Shown: one piece after another, positions 27,967 through 37,010 of the stretch
Layout: every line of letters begins with the position of its first letter
How positions within the stretch are numbered: the first letter of the stretch is position 1
Origin: Bartonella machadoae
GTDB lineage: Bacteria > Pseudomonadota > Alphaproteobacteria > Rhizobiales > Rhizobiaceae
DNA: 64,000 bases
Assembly: GCF_022559585.1 (NCBI RefSeq)
Contig: NZ_CP087114.1
Location: forward strand, 2,116,501 to 2,180,500
Reading direction: 5' to 3'
Position numbers and translations under genes: made by a program
Notes under the pieces: generated by a model
Told to the model about the DNA's origin: nothing
The model's input: the letters and a program-made list of their open reading frames with translations, nothing else
Databases searched by the model: none

Positions 27967-29240
27967 AGAGCCCCACAATTGGCTAATTTTGCCTCCAAAT
28001 GTTCAAAACCGCGATCGAGATGATAGACGCGGTTGACAATGGTTTCACCCTTTGCGGCCAGAGCAGCAATCACAAGGGAGACAGAGGCGCGCAAATCGGT
28101 TGCCATCACGGGTGCGCCTTGCAATTGCTCTGTTCCATAGACAGTTGCTGTTTGCCCATCAAGTTTGATCTGAGCACCCAAACGGGAAAGTTCTTGCACA
28201 TGCATAAAGCGATTTTCGAAAATTGTTTCGGTAATGTGAGAAATTCCCTGTGCCCTTGTCATCAACGCCATGAATTGGGCTTGGAGATCGGTTGGAAAAT
28301 CGGGATAAGGTCCCGTTTTGATATCGACGGGCATTATTTTTGTTTGCCGTGGATTTCGTTTCACATGAATTCCCTGAGGTTCTATTTGAATATCGAGTCC
28401 TGTTTTTTGCAAGACTTTAAGCACTTGGGTAAGATGGTTAGGGTTTGCATTTTTGAGAAACACATCCCCACCCGTCATAGCCACGGCCATAGCATAGGTT
28501 CCAGCTTCAATACGATCAGGAATGACACGCACTCTCGCGCCATGGAGTTTTTTCACGCCCTCGATTGTGAGTGTTTTCGTTCCTTCCCCGACGATTTTTG
28601 CCCCCATAGCATTGAGTGTCCGAATAAGATTAGCCACTTCTGGTTCACACGCCGCATTATCGAGCACGGTTGTCCCCTTAGCCATCGCAGCAGCCATCAG
28701 CATCACATGTGTCCCCCCGACAGTCACTTTAGGGAAATGGTAATGTGCACCTTTTAATCCCCTTGGCGCTTTAGCATGGGCATATCCATTTTCGATAGCA
28801 ATATGGGCACCTAAAGTTTTGAGTCCCTCAAGAATAAAGTCGACGGGTCTTGTTCCGATAGCGCATCCTCCAGGCAGGGAGACATAGGCTTCTCGACATC
28901 GAGCGAGCAGGGGTCCAATGACCCAAAAGCTTGCGCGCATTTTTTTCACCAGTTCGTATGGCGCACGTGTTGTGGCTATTTTTTGCGCGGTAAAATGGAT
29001 TGTTCGAGCATCCATACAATCGTTGTGACATTCCTGTCCATCAACAGCATATCCGACACCATGATTATTAAGAATACGAATAAGCAATTCAACATCAACA
29101 AGATGGGGAATATTTTCTAAAGTAAGCGTTTCCTCACTCAGCAAAGACGCAATCATGAGGGGCAAGGCAGCATTTTTTGCTCCTGAAATAGGAATTGTTC
29201 CCTTCAGTTTTTCCCCACCAACAATTTGAATAGAATCCAT
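27945..29240 (-). CDS. murA: UDP-N-acetylglucosamine 1-carboxyvinyltransferase MurA
   Basis: 431 residues from the ATG at 29240 (MDSIQIVGGEKLKG); an in-frame start 13 codons upstream is less likely. It has the EPT-fold sequence of MurA: K22-N23 in ISGAKNAALP, the loop PGGCAIGTRPVD with the catalytic cysteine (residue 126, equivalent to E. coli Cys115), VGGTHVMLMAA, IPDRIEAGTYA and PYPDFPTDLQAQ. It catalyses the first committed step of peptidoglycan synthesis, transfer of enolpyruvate from PEP to UDP-GlcNAc, and is the target of fosfomycin. Its 3' end has been copied several times downstream. Confidence 0.97.
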   Translation of the reverse strand: MDSIQIVGGEKLKGTIPISGAKNAALPLMIASLLSEETLTLENIPHLVDVELLIRILNNHGVGYAVDGQECHNDCMDARTIHFTAQKIATTRAPYELVKKMRASFWVIGPLLARCREAYVSLPGGCAIGTRPVDFILEGLKTLGAHIAIENGYAHAKAPRGLKGAHYHFPKVTVGGTHVMLMAAAMAKGTTVLDNAACEPEVANLIRTLNAMGAKIVGEGTKTLTIEGVKKLHGARVRVIPDRIEAGTYAMAVAMTGGDVFLKNANPNHLTQVLKVLQKTGLDIQIEPQGIHVKRNPRQTKIMPVDIKTGPYPDFPTDLQAQFMALMTRAQGISHITETIFENRFMHVQELSRLGAQIKLDGQTATVYGTEQLQGAPVMATDLRASVSLVIAALAAKGETIVNRVYHLDRGFEHLEAKLANCGALIKRVTA

Positions 29241-29426
29241 TGGTATTTTCCCTTTTTCCCTTTGTGTTTCCCCTTCCAAAGGTTTTACCCCCGAGAAGTT
29301 ATTTTTGTTATAATTTAGACTGGCATCGACAGCTTTAGGATGAATCCTAAATTCTAGAACGACTCCCTAAACTCTAGAACGAATCATTGTGGAATTTGGT
29401 TGCGCATGAGCCATAGAGGAGATTTT

Positions 29427-29570
29427 TTAATTTTCTGTTTGTGCTCTTTTTCGACTCTGCTCTTTACGGCGTTTCAAGTTTTGACGCAATTGTTGCGCCA
29501 GTCTTTCTTGTCGCCGTTTTTCTTTTTCATCTTTATGGTTAAATTTTTGTTGTTCTTGTGTCATGATCAT
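29427..29570 (-). CDS. Small basic coiled protein upstream of murA
   Basis: 47 residues (or 45 from the second ATG at 29564), beginning MTQEQQKFNHKDEKEKRRQE and continuing RLAQQLRQNLKRRKEQSRKR. It is almost entirely charged and helical. Small basic proteins with a RLAxQLRxNLxRRKxQ core precede murA in many Rhizobiales, which supports a real gene rather than chance. It lies 190 bp upstream of murA in the same direction. Function unknown. Confidence 0.7.
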   Translation of the reverse strand: MIMTQEQQKFNHKDEKEKRRQERLAQQLRQNLKRRKEQSRKRAQTEN

Positions 29571-29737
29571 TACGCAACCTTTTATGAGCTTTTTTTAAAC
29601 AACTCACGGCATTTTTATAAGAGATTTTTTTTATAAGAAATCTGTGTCATGACACAAAAGGGATATTCTTTCAAGAATGCAGAAATGTTCTCTTGCCTAT
29701 TTTATAACAATATGGCACAAGACAGCGATTACAAAGG

Positions 29738-29812
<75 letters not shown>

Positions 29813-29939
29813 TTCTAGGCACTCTTTTATTTACCCTGTTATCTTCATCATATTCTTATTTCACAACACGCCACGCAATGATATGCCCTAAAGGTATTTT
29901 CTAGCAGCGTCCTCTTTTTGAATCTTTTAACGATATCAT

Positions 29940-31400
29940 CAGAGCTTTTCCGACAGCTCTCTCCTCCCGCCTCTCACCCGCGCACATCCCCCCTCACACA
30001 GGCATGCCCCATACAGTTTTCCCTCTTGAGCATCCTTCAACACCCTCCCCTCCTGTCAAACGCCCCCCATATAGTTCGCCCGACGCTCTCTCACAGGTGC
30101 GGCACCCCATCCTCATGCCAACACCTACACGAGCCCCAAAGTCCCTGCGTATCCGTCCCTCTTCCCATCGCGCAAACACCACGCGCCCTTTTCTCCAACA
30201 ACTACGGACATTTTAAAGCACCCTCTCATCCCACGAACATGCCTATCTCAAGCCCCTCAACGCTTCGTCCCAACGCTTCACCTCAACGCACCTCTCCACC
30301 CTCTCTCACTCACCCGTGCATGGCATCCCTACACACATGCGGACACCGTGTGCACATCATAAACCTCCCAACACCTCCACCCATGCCTCACCGCATATCC
30401 CTTCACTTCACATGTGCCCCTCCATGCTGCTTTCTCTCTTGAGCATACTCCAACATCTTCTCCTCCTCCCAAATGCCCCATATGCCTCACCCACGCCCCG
30501 AAGCCCTCGCATATCCGTCCCCGCCTCCCCATCACGCAAACACCACGCGCCCTTTTCTCCAACAACTACGGACATTTCAAGCATCCTCCCACCCCATAAA
30601 CACACATATCTCAGCCCCGCAAAGCTTCACCCCAACGCACCTCTCCCCCTCTCTCACTCACGCGCGCATGGCATCCTTTTCACACAGGTATCCCCTATAC
30701 AGTTTTCTCTCTTGAGCATACTCCAACACCTTCTCCTCCTCTCAAATGCCCCCCATATAGTTCGCCCGACGCTCTCTCACACATTTGGCACCCCATCCTC
30801 ATGCCAACACCTCCACGCATGCCCCAAAGCCCCCGTATATCCATCCCCCCTTCCCATCACGCAAATACCATGCACATACGCAAAAACCTTTCATATCCCC
30901 GTCATTCTATCGTGCGAACACAGCACTCCTTTTCAACAACGAAAAATATTTTTAAGCACCGTTCCAGCCCCCACGAACATGCGTATCTCACTCCCCCAAC
31001 ACTTCACCTCAACGCGCCTCTCCATCCTCTCTCACCCGTGCATGGCATCCCCCTCACACATGTACCCCCCATGTACACCCATAAACCTCCCAACACCTCC
31101 ACGCATGCCTCACCGCATATCTCTTCACTTCACATGAGCCTCCCATACTACGTTCCCACTTGGTCATACTCCAACGCTCTTCCCTCCCGTCAAATGCCCC
31201 AAAGCCCCCCCATCTCCATACCCCTTTCCCATCGCGCAAACACAGCACTCCTTTTTCAACAACGAAGAATATTTTTAACACCGTTCCAGCCCCCACGAAC
31301 ACGCAGCATATCTCAGCCCCACAATGCTTCACCCCAACACGCCCCTCCACCCTCTCTCACCCGTATTCCCCACCAGTGCACATTTTTGTGTACGCATTTT
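29940..31400. repeat. C-rich degenerate repeat family, cluster 2
   Basis: At least four units, marked by CTTGAGCAT(A/C)CTCCAAC or TTGGTCATACTCCAAC near 30024, 30440, 30713 and 31162, each with CCTCACCGCATATC(C/T)CTTCACTT-like pieces. Frames of up to 273 codons appear on both strands because C-rich repeats lack stops. I do not regard them as genes. Confidence 0.8.
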
Positions 31401-31424
31401 AGTTATATGCTTTTTTCTCACACC

Positions 31425-32075
31425 TCACTCGAGAACATATTGCCTTTTCATACCAAGCGCTGTCTCAGAAGACTTAATTTTCTGTACCATAATCTGTAAA
31501 TCCTCATTAAAACGGCTAATTTCACTTTCCAGTTTTCGAATATAGGCTTCATCACGATAGGCGCGTTTAATCAAAGGCGGCATATCCGGCCAATAGAGCA
31601 TTAAATCCACCCATTCACGTTGCGCAATCCACAATCCTCCCTGACATTGCGCTTTATGCTCTGGTGGAAAGCCTTTTTGGTAGAAGTGAGGGATAAGAAT
31701 TTCTGGTTTTTTTGTTTTAATTTCCAACAATCCATTTTTTCCAATGAAAGCATCGGGAGAAAAACCTTTCATCCGATCATCCGCAAGCACAAACCCAACA
31801 CACTCAGGTTGCGTATTTGTGAGTGTACCATAAAGCTTGCGTGCGGTTGGTTCCAATTCTGTTCCACGTCGCATAGAGAGTGTTGTTCCCTCATCGACAG
31901 TTTTTCCAGTAATTCTTTCTCCAGCGAGTTTCATCATAACAGCATGATATCTTGAAGTTTTTTGCCCCTGTTTTTTCCGTGCCATCACCATTTCAAACAA
32001 AGAAGCGGTAATCAAGCCATTACGCGCTTGCAACCATTGTTCTGTTCCCTGAAGACAATCAATAACTATTGGCAT
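31425..32075 (-). CDS. YqaJ/lambda-exonuclease family recombinase (phage)
   Basis: 216 residues from the ATG at 32075 (MPIVIDCLQGTEQW), which has GGGGG seven nt upstream. The YqaJ signature GTEQWLQARNGLITAS opens the protein. The PD-(D/E)XK nuclease core follows with SPDAFIG and the LLEIKTKK (ExK) motif, then HKAQCQGGLWIA. Such enzymes are 5'-3' exonucleases that make 3' tails for phage single-strand annealing recombination. The C-terminal 50 residues are helical. No annealing protein is seen beside it. It stands between two C-rich repeat clusters as a surviving prophage gene. Confidence 0.88.
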   Translation of the reverse strand: MPIVIDCLQGTEQWLQARNGLITASLFEMVMARKKQGQKTSRYHAVMMKLAGERITGKTVDEGTTLSMRRGTELEPTARKLYGTLTNTQPECVGFVLADDRMKGFSPDAFIGKNGLLEIKTKKPEILIPHFYQKGFPPEHKAQCQGGLWIAQREWVDLMLYWPDMPPLIKRAYRDEAYIRKLESEISRFNEDLQIMVQKIKSSETALGMKRQYVLE

Positions 32076-32159
32076 AAACATCCCCCTTTTTAGACCTTGT
32101 CTTTAAGGCACTTTTTATTTCAGCACCTTGACTCTTTCTTAAAAACATCTGCTTTTAAC

Positions 32160-33330
32160 AAGCATATTTTTGCAACACGCTTTCCCCCAACACGCCCCTC
32201 CACCCTCTCTCACCCGCGCATAGCACCCCCTCACATAGGTATCCCCCATACCCCTCACACACCACTCATCCAATGTTCTCCAGCCCCTCGCACGTATCCC
32301 TCACTCGGTGCCCCCATCACACATGCGGTCGCCATATACACCAAAAATCTCTCATCATCCCCACCCATGCCTCACCGCATATCCCTTCACTTCACATGTA
32401 CTCCCACATGCTGCTTTCCCTCTTGGTCATACTCCTCAACGCCTTCCCCTCCTGTCAAACGCCCCAAAGCCCCCGCGTCTCCATCTCCCTTCCCATCGCG
32501 CAAACAGCACGTGCCCTTTTTTCCAACAACTGCGGACATTAAAAGCATCCTCCCCCCCACAAACACACATAGCGGAGCCTAGCAAAGCTCTTTGCCCCAA
32601 CGCACCTCTCCACCCCCTCTCACCCGCGCATGGCACCCTTTCACAAATGCAGTTCCCATCCACACCCAAAAATCTCTCACCATCCCCACCCATGCCCACC
32701 ACAGATCCCTTCACTTCAACATGTGCCCCCCACATGCTTCTTTCTCTCTTGAGCATACTCCAACCCTCTCCTCCTCTCACCCCCCCATTCCCTTCACAGA
32801 TGCTCCTCCCATGAACACCTCATGCCAACACCCCCACACATGCCTCAAAGCCCCCACATATCCGTCCCCCTTCCATCGTGCGAACACAACACCCCTTTCT
32901 CCAACAACTGCGAATATTTTAAAGCCCCCCATCCCACGAACATGCGCCTATCTCAGCCCAGCAAAGCTTCACTCCAACGCGCCTCTCCCCTCTCAATCAC
33001 CCGCGCATGGCACCTCCTCACAAATGCAGTTCCCATCCACACCCAAAAGTCTCTCACCATCCCCACCCATGCCTCACCGCATATCCCTTCACTTCAACAT
33101 GTGCCCCTCCATGCTGCTTTCTCTCTTGAGCATACTCCAACGTCCTCCCTGTCAAACGCCCCATATGCCTCACTCAGCGCACTCTCCACACATGCAGCAC
33201 CTCCCCACACCCCCACGTAAACACCTCATGCCAACACCCCCACACGAGCCCCCAAGCCCTCGCGTATCCGTCCGCCTTCCCGTCGTGCGAACACCGCGCG
33301 CATACGCAAGAGCCCCCATATCCCCCTGTT
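32160..33330. repeat. C-rich degenerate repeat family, cluster 3
   Basis: At least three units marked by the CATACTCC(T)CAAC landmark near 32425, 32751 and 33129, with CACATGCTGCTTTC and CCCAACGC(A/G)CCTCTCC pieces. It is the same family as clusters 1 and 2. No gene seen. Confidence 0.8.
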
Positions 33331-33397
33331 TTTTGAGCATAAGGTCTTCTCTCACGCATGCTGTCGCACAATTCTCACACGTGCTGTTGCGCAATTT

Positions 33398-33595
33398 TTA
33401 TTCGTGCTGTTGCACGATAGAAAAATCATCGCGTTGGTATTTTTCTGCTAAATTTTTCGCAACACCCGCAGCAGCCTTCTCTGAAATGAAGAGGATTGCA
33501 TGGCATCTTTGCGGTTCGAGTCTGATTGTATTTTGGCTCTTTCCAGCATAATAAAGTGGAAATCCCTGATAAACAGTCTGAAGATAATTTGCCAT
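33398..33595 (-). CDS. Small hypothetical phage-region protein
   Basis: 65 residues from the ATG at 33595 (MANYLQTVYQGFPLYY), with GGTGG upstream; a GTG four codons earlier is possible. Soluble, ending with YQRDDFSIVQQHE. It begins just past the end of the acidic gene at 33601 and so sits second in that operon. No family recognised. The text SEKAAAGVAKNLAEKY suggests a helix. Confidence 0.6.
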   Translation of the reverse strand: MANYLQTVYQGFPLYYAGKSQNTIRLEPQRCHAILFISEKAAAGVAKNLAEKYQRDDFSIVQQHE

Positions 33596-33600
33596 GATTT

Positions 33601-33993
33601 TTACCACCAGTAATCATCCAAGACATCACAAGGACGCAAACGATGCTGTTTTTCGTAGGAACCATAGTAATGATCTTCATAATCACGCGCGGCTTCTTCA
33701 TCTAACCAGACATGGTAAGCATCACTATTGAGGATAAAAGGTTGAAGTTGGCTATTTTGCTCGTCCATTTCATAATTTGCGACATAGATATCGGCGAGTT
33801 GTTCCGTCACATCTTCGGCATGAAGAGTGGTAAGATCGAGGCGCAAGATTTTTTGCACGGTCTCATATTCTTCAATAATTTCGATGACTTCTTCACCCTG
33901 TTCGATTGGTCCCTCATAGGCATCGCTCTTTTCTTCCTCACAAAGAATGATAATGATTTCATCCTCTTTAACGAATGGAATGTTTTTCATCAT
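33601..33993 (-). CDS. Acidic hypothetical protein under likely phage-repressor control
   Basis: 130 residues from ATGATG at 33993 with GGGGGG just upstream; a longer frame from 34089 would run through the operators and is rejected. The protein is very acidic (IPFVKEDEIIIILCEEEKSD, ...EEVIEIIEEYETV) and ends CDVLDDYWW. No family recognised. Its promoter area contains a -35-like TTGACT and -10-like TATAAG 16 bp apart on the minus strand, with an operator-like site between them. Expression is therefore probably repressed in the lysogenic state. Acidic early phage proteins are often inhibitors of host DNA-binding proteins, but nothing here proves that. Confidence 0.65.
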   Translation of the reverse strand: MMKNIPFVKEDEIIIILCEEEKSDAYEGPIEQGEEVIEIIEEYETVQKILRLDLTTLHAEDVTEQLADIYVANYEMDEQNSQLQPFILNSDAYHVWLDEEAARDYEDHYYGSYEKQHRLRPCDVLDDYWW

Positions 33994-34060
33994 TTCCCCC
34001 CTTTCGATAGTTGATAAAGCACAGCTTTGTCTTGACAAGGCTGAATATAGCATTACCCTT

Positions 34061-34080
34061 ATATCCTCTATGGGGGATAA
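34061..34080. promoter_or_regulatory. Phage repressor operator candidate 1
   Basis: ATATCCTCTATGGGGGATAA. Aligned with the two other sites it gives a 20-bp consensus TTATCCTCTA-N4-GGATAA with dyad symmetry. It lies between the -35-like and -10-like elements of the minus-strand acidic gene. Confidence 0.6.
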
Positions 34081-34090
34081 GTCAATCATT

Positions 34091-34110
34091 TTATCCTCAA
34101 TAAAAGATAA
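34091..34110. promoter_or_regulatory. Phage repressor operator candidate 2
   Basis: TTATCCTCAATAAAAGATAA, one imperfect half. It lies 10 bp from site 1 in the space between the leftward acidic gene and the rightward small gene at 34243. Confidence 0.55.
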
Positions 34111-34242
34111 TATTTTGAGTCTTTATGACGTATGAACAACATCTGTGAACAAAACCCTGTCCTCTTTTGTTCACCTAGTACTCTTACGATGTTCTCTATT
34201 TGTTCTTACCTAACGCAACCACCAACAGACAGGAGAGCGAAA

Positions 34243-34383
34243 ATGAGTGATTTAAAATTGATAGAATACTGGAGCACTCTTGATACAAAGACACAAAAAG
34301 AACTTATTCTGATACTTCGGCAGTTGGTCGCCGCAAAAGAGTCAAGATTGCCTTCCTCTCCTCAGGAGAGAGTTTTGAGATGA
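34243..34383 (+). CDS. Small phage-region protein convergent with the repressor
   Basis: 46 residues from the ATG at 34243 (MSDLKLIEYWSTLDTKTQ), with AGGAG 9-13 nt upstream. A longer frame from 34132 lacks a site. Helical and charged, ending SSPQERVLR. Its last 80 bp overlap the 3' end of the repressor gene on the other strand, so transcription of either could interfere with the other. No family recognised. Confidence 0.55.
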   Translation: MSDLKLIEYWSTLDTKTQKELILILRQLVAAKESRLPSSPQERVLR

Positions 34384-34621
34384 GTTCGATAAATTCTTTA
34401 TCTTCGGGACTGCCCCCCTGACCATAAAGAATATAATTCATACTGATGTTAATTTCGTTGCAAATGCGCGAGAGGGATTCGATTGTTGGTTCTTTTCCTT
34501 CAGAGAGAATAGAATGAAGGTACCCAGCACCTTTACCAGCTGCGAGGGAGACAGATCTTTTTGACCGGCCACTTTTTTCAAGAGCAGCACGTAATCTTTG
34601 ACGCCAACCATCGATATTCAT
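34304..34621 (-). CDS. Phage CI/Cro-like XRE repressor
   Basis: 105 residues. The helix-turn-helix is at about residues 17-45: SGRSKRSVSLAAGKGAGYLH, then SILSEGKEPTIESLSRI. The C-terminal tail is helical (SPEDKEFIELISKLSPEERK). There is no peptidase domain, so it is not a LexA-type cleavable CI. It is transcribed leftward, opposite to the replication gene at 35088, with one operator-like site between them. Two more lie beyond its 3' end near the early leftward gene. This is the usual layout of a lysogeny switch. Confidence 0.8.
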   Translation of the reverse strand: MNIDGWRQRLRAALEKSGRSKRSVSLAAGKGAGYLHSILSEGKEPTIESLSRICNEINISMNYILYGQGGSPEDKEFIELISKLSPEERKAILTLLRRPTAEVSE

Positions 34622-34682
34622 AGTCTCACCATATAGCGCGTCTTTTTAAAAAAACACGTCCTTTTTGTAAAACGGGCTTGCA

Positions 34683-34702
34683 TTATCCTCTAAAAAGGAT
34701 AA
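34683..34702. promoter_or_regulatory. Phage repressor operator candidate 3
   Basis: TTATCCTCTAAAAAGGATAA, with 7-bp perfect arms TTATCCT/AGGATAA. It lies 62 bp upstream of the repressor start, between the repressor and the rightward replication genes, suitable for autoregulation. Confidence 0.65.
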
Positions 34703-35087
34703 AATTAAGCAAACAAATTTACTTTTTTGAGGGGGGGAACAAACATTCATCTGCAAATCAAGAGAAGTTTTCACCATAACAAAGGAAGCAAAAAGGCGTT
34801 CCCTAAAAGCGCCAAGCAAGCCTCTATATTTAAAAATCTTTTTACTCTTTATCTTTGCCATCTGCGCATCTCAAACGATAAGGCGGCATGCATCTAAGCA
34901 CGGCAAACGACTGTTATACTTCATAAAGCAACACCTAAAGAGTCATCATTTAACAAAAAATCGCAAAAACCAAAACACTGTATATTAAAGCGTAAAAACT
35001 TTAATCGAATGCAAAAAAACACATAAAAACGCTTTTTGCGTTTTTTTGATCAATAACAGATATAAACAGAAGAGAATGGATTGCAGC
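34703..35087. other. Repressor/replication intergenic region
   Basis: AT-rich, with no convincing gene. A 71-codon minus-strand frame (34646-34861) would cover the operator and is doubtful. The direction of transcription changes here. Rightward promoters for the replication genes should lie in 34900-35040, where TATATTAAAG and TTTTTTGCGTTTTTTT-type tracts occur. Confidence 0.4.
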
Positions 35088-36242
35088 ATGAAACAGGCCA
35101 ATCACCAAGAAACTTCCCACTATGAATCATCTACGCTTCCTTATGTTTGTTGGTATCAGAATGATTTTCTAGGGGGAGTGCGTGGAATGCGCGCCCACGA
35201 AATTGGAATTTATACGATTCTTCTCAATGAAATGTATGCACGCGGTCGTCCTCTAGAGTTATCGGTAGAACGTTTAGCGCGTCTTTGCGGTTGTGACAAG
35301 CGAACTTTTGTAAATGTTTTAGACATGCTGATTGAAGAGGGCAAGATTTTAAATTTACCGCATGGACTATGGAATAAACGTTGTGAAAGCATCTTTCAAG
35401 AGCGCGCAAAATTGCTTGCACAGAAATCCTTTGCGGGACGTTCTTCAGCGAAAAAACGCAAACAAATCAATGCAGAGTTTGAACGACTGCTCAACGAGAG
35501 TGCAAGAGATGATGAACAAAGCTCAAAATCTCAGAAGGGAGAAGAAAAGGAAACACCTCACGGTGTTTCAGAAAAGAAATTGTTTTTGATTGAATCGAAA
35601 GAAGGAAAAGAAAGAACCACCGAGGCGGAGAAGTCTTGTTTCCCGCCCACCCTGTGTCAAGCTTCACCCCCCACATCCAGCGAACACCCTCTCACATCTT
35701 CCCCCCCCTCCTCTTGCCAAGAGGCAAATGACACCACCGATTTTAGCGAGGAAAAAGACACTTTTCCCTCCTCTGATGAAACAGCACAAAACCCTGCTTC
35801 TTGTTGTCCTCACACAAAGAACGCCTGCTCCTCAGTCCCTGCCTCCACTCTCACAACCAACACCTCTCACGCGGTCAGCAAAACGCAAAGCCGTGCAACA
35901 TCCGCCAAGGAAAGAACGAGCACAGGAGCAATAACGAAGGGACACCGTCTTCCCGCCGATTGGCAAGCAGACATTGATGCCGCGATTTCAGAAGGCTTGA
36001 GTGAAGAACAAGCCCGTTGGCAAGAAAAGAAATTTCGCGATTATTGGCAAGCCAAAAGCGGCAAAGAAGCGCTTAAAGTGGATTGGCAAGCGACATGGCG
36101 CAATTGGTTTCGCCGAGAGATTGAACGCATCAAAGAACATCAGGAAAGACTTGCCATTTTTAGCCAACACTCTCCCTCACAGCAGCATAACAGCGACAAT
36201 GATGCTCTTTACCGCTCTCTTATCAACTACCAAACACCTTAA
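35088..36242 (+). CDS. DUF1376-type phage replication initiator-like protein
   Basis: 384 residues from the ATG at 35088 (MKQANHQETSHYESSTLPYV); an ATG 14 codons upstream is possible. Residues ~15-110 match the DUF1376/YdaU winged-helix domain: YVCWYQNDFLGGVRGM, EIGIYTILLNEMYARG, ARLCGCDKRTFVNVLDMLIE. A long Ser/Thr/Pro/Glu-rich linker follows. A C-terminal block HRLPADWQADIDAAISEGLS with DWQATWRNWFRREIER closes the protein. The arrangement of winged helix plus C-terminal DNA-binding block is usual for phage replication proteins that recruit the helicase. It is followed by the primase-helicase gene and its truncated copies. Confidence 0.8.
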   Translation: MKQANHQETSHYESSTLPYVCWYQNDFLGGVRGMRAHEIGIYTILLNEMYARGRPLELSVERLARLCGCDKRTFVNVLDMLIEEGKILNLPHGLWNKRCESIFQERAKLLAQKSFAGRSSAKKRKQINAEFERLLNESARDDEQSSKSQKGEEKETPHGVSEKKLFLIESKEGKERTTEAEKSCFPPTLCQASPPTSSEHPLTSSPPSSCQEANDTTDFSEEKDTFPSSDETAQNPASCCPHTKNACSSVPASTLTTNTSHAVSKTQSRATSAKERTSTGAITKGHRLPADWQADIDAAISEGLSEEQARWQEKKFRDYWQAKSGKEALKVDWQATWRNWFRREIERIKEHQERLAIFSQHSPSQQHNSDNDALYRSLINYQTP

Positions 36243-36261
36243 AACACCCATGAACTGAAGC

Positions 36262-36513
36262 ATGATTGTCGCAATCAAACAAAAACTAACCGCACAAGCA
36301 GACACGAGTGTACAAAGGCTTTTGCCAAAAGGGAAAAGACGCGGCAATGATTGGATTGTAGGAAGTACACGCGGCGAAGAAGGGCAAAGTTTATCGGTGT
36401 GCTTAAGCGGTCATAAAGCGGGACTTTGGTATGATTTTGCAGAAGGCACGGACGCCTTGCCAAACGGCACGAACATCTCTTTCCAAACGGCAAAACGCAA
36501 CAGCAATGATTAG
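36262..36513 (+). pseudogene. Truncated copy 1 of the primase-helicase 5' end
   Basis: 83 codons repeating primase residues ~7-66 (IKQKLTAQADTSVQRLLPKG ... HKAGLWYDFAEG) and then a different 21-residue tail (TDALPNGTNISFQTAKRNSN). The start region differs from the intact gene (MIVAIKQ instead of MNMSTIFEIKQ). Part of a 370-bp tandem repeat. Confidence 0.85.
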
Positions 36514-37010
36514 CAGACAAACAACACATAAAACGCATTTCCTCTCACGCACGCCTTAAAGCAGCGGTAAGAGGAACCCTTCACCCAAACGAGCAACAAC
36601 TACACCAACAACCACACCAATGAACATGAGTACGATTTTTGAAATCAAACAAAAACTAACCGCACAAGCAGACGCGAGTGTACAAAGGCTTTTGCCAAAA
36701 GGGAAAAGACGCGGCAATGATTGGATTGTAGGAAGTACACGCGGCGAAGAAGGGCAAAGTTTATCGGTGTGCTTAAGCGGTCATAAAGCGGGACTTTGGT
36801 ATGATTTTGCAGAAGGCACGGACGCCTTGCCAAACGGCACGAACATCTCTTTCCAAACGGCAAAACGCAACAGCAATGATTAGCAGACAAACAACACATA
36901 AAACGCATTTCCTCTCACGCACGCCTTAAAGCAGCGGTAAGAGGAACCCTTCACCCAAACGAGCAACAACTACACCAACAACCACACCAATGAACATGAG
37001 TACGATTTTT
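36271..37010 (+). repeat. 370-bp tandem duplication of the primase 5' region (two extra copies)
   Basis: The sequence from ATCAAACAAAAACTAACCGC onward repeats at 36271, 36641 and 37011 with only a few base changes. The third occurrence continues into the full gene. 370 bp is not a multiple of three, so the duplication could not be in frame. Instead each copy carries its own start. Confidence 0.9.
36620..36883 (+). pseudogene. Truncated copy 2 of the primase-helicase 5' end
   Basis: 87 codons with the same start as the intact gene (MNMSTIFEIKQKLTAQADAS) and the same novel tail as copy 1. It is followed by 106 bp before the intact gene's ATG. It keeps its own start codon, so a short N-terminal domain protein could be made. 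Confidence 0.85.

Noticed and set aside
29400..29636. 78-codon hydrophobic plus-strand frame
   Set aside because: It is antisense to the small basic protein gene at 29427-29570, which has the better coding pattern.
29918..33551. Numerous Pro/His/Ser-rich frames up to 319 codons on both strands
   Set aside because: C-rich repeat composition lacks stop codons; no shared protein between copies in the same frame.
34646..34861. 71-codon minus-strand frame
   Set aside because: It contains the operator site, lacks a good ribosome-binding site, and occupies the regulatory gap between repressor and replication genes.
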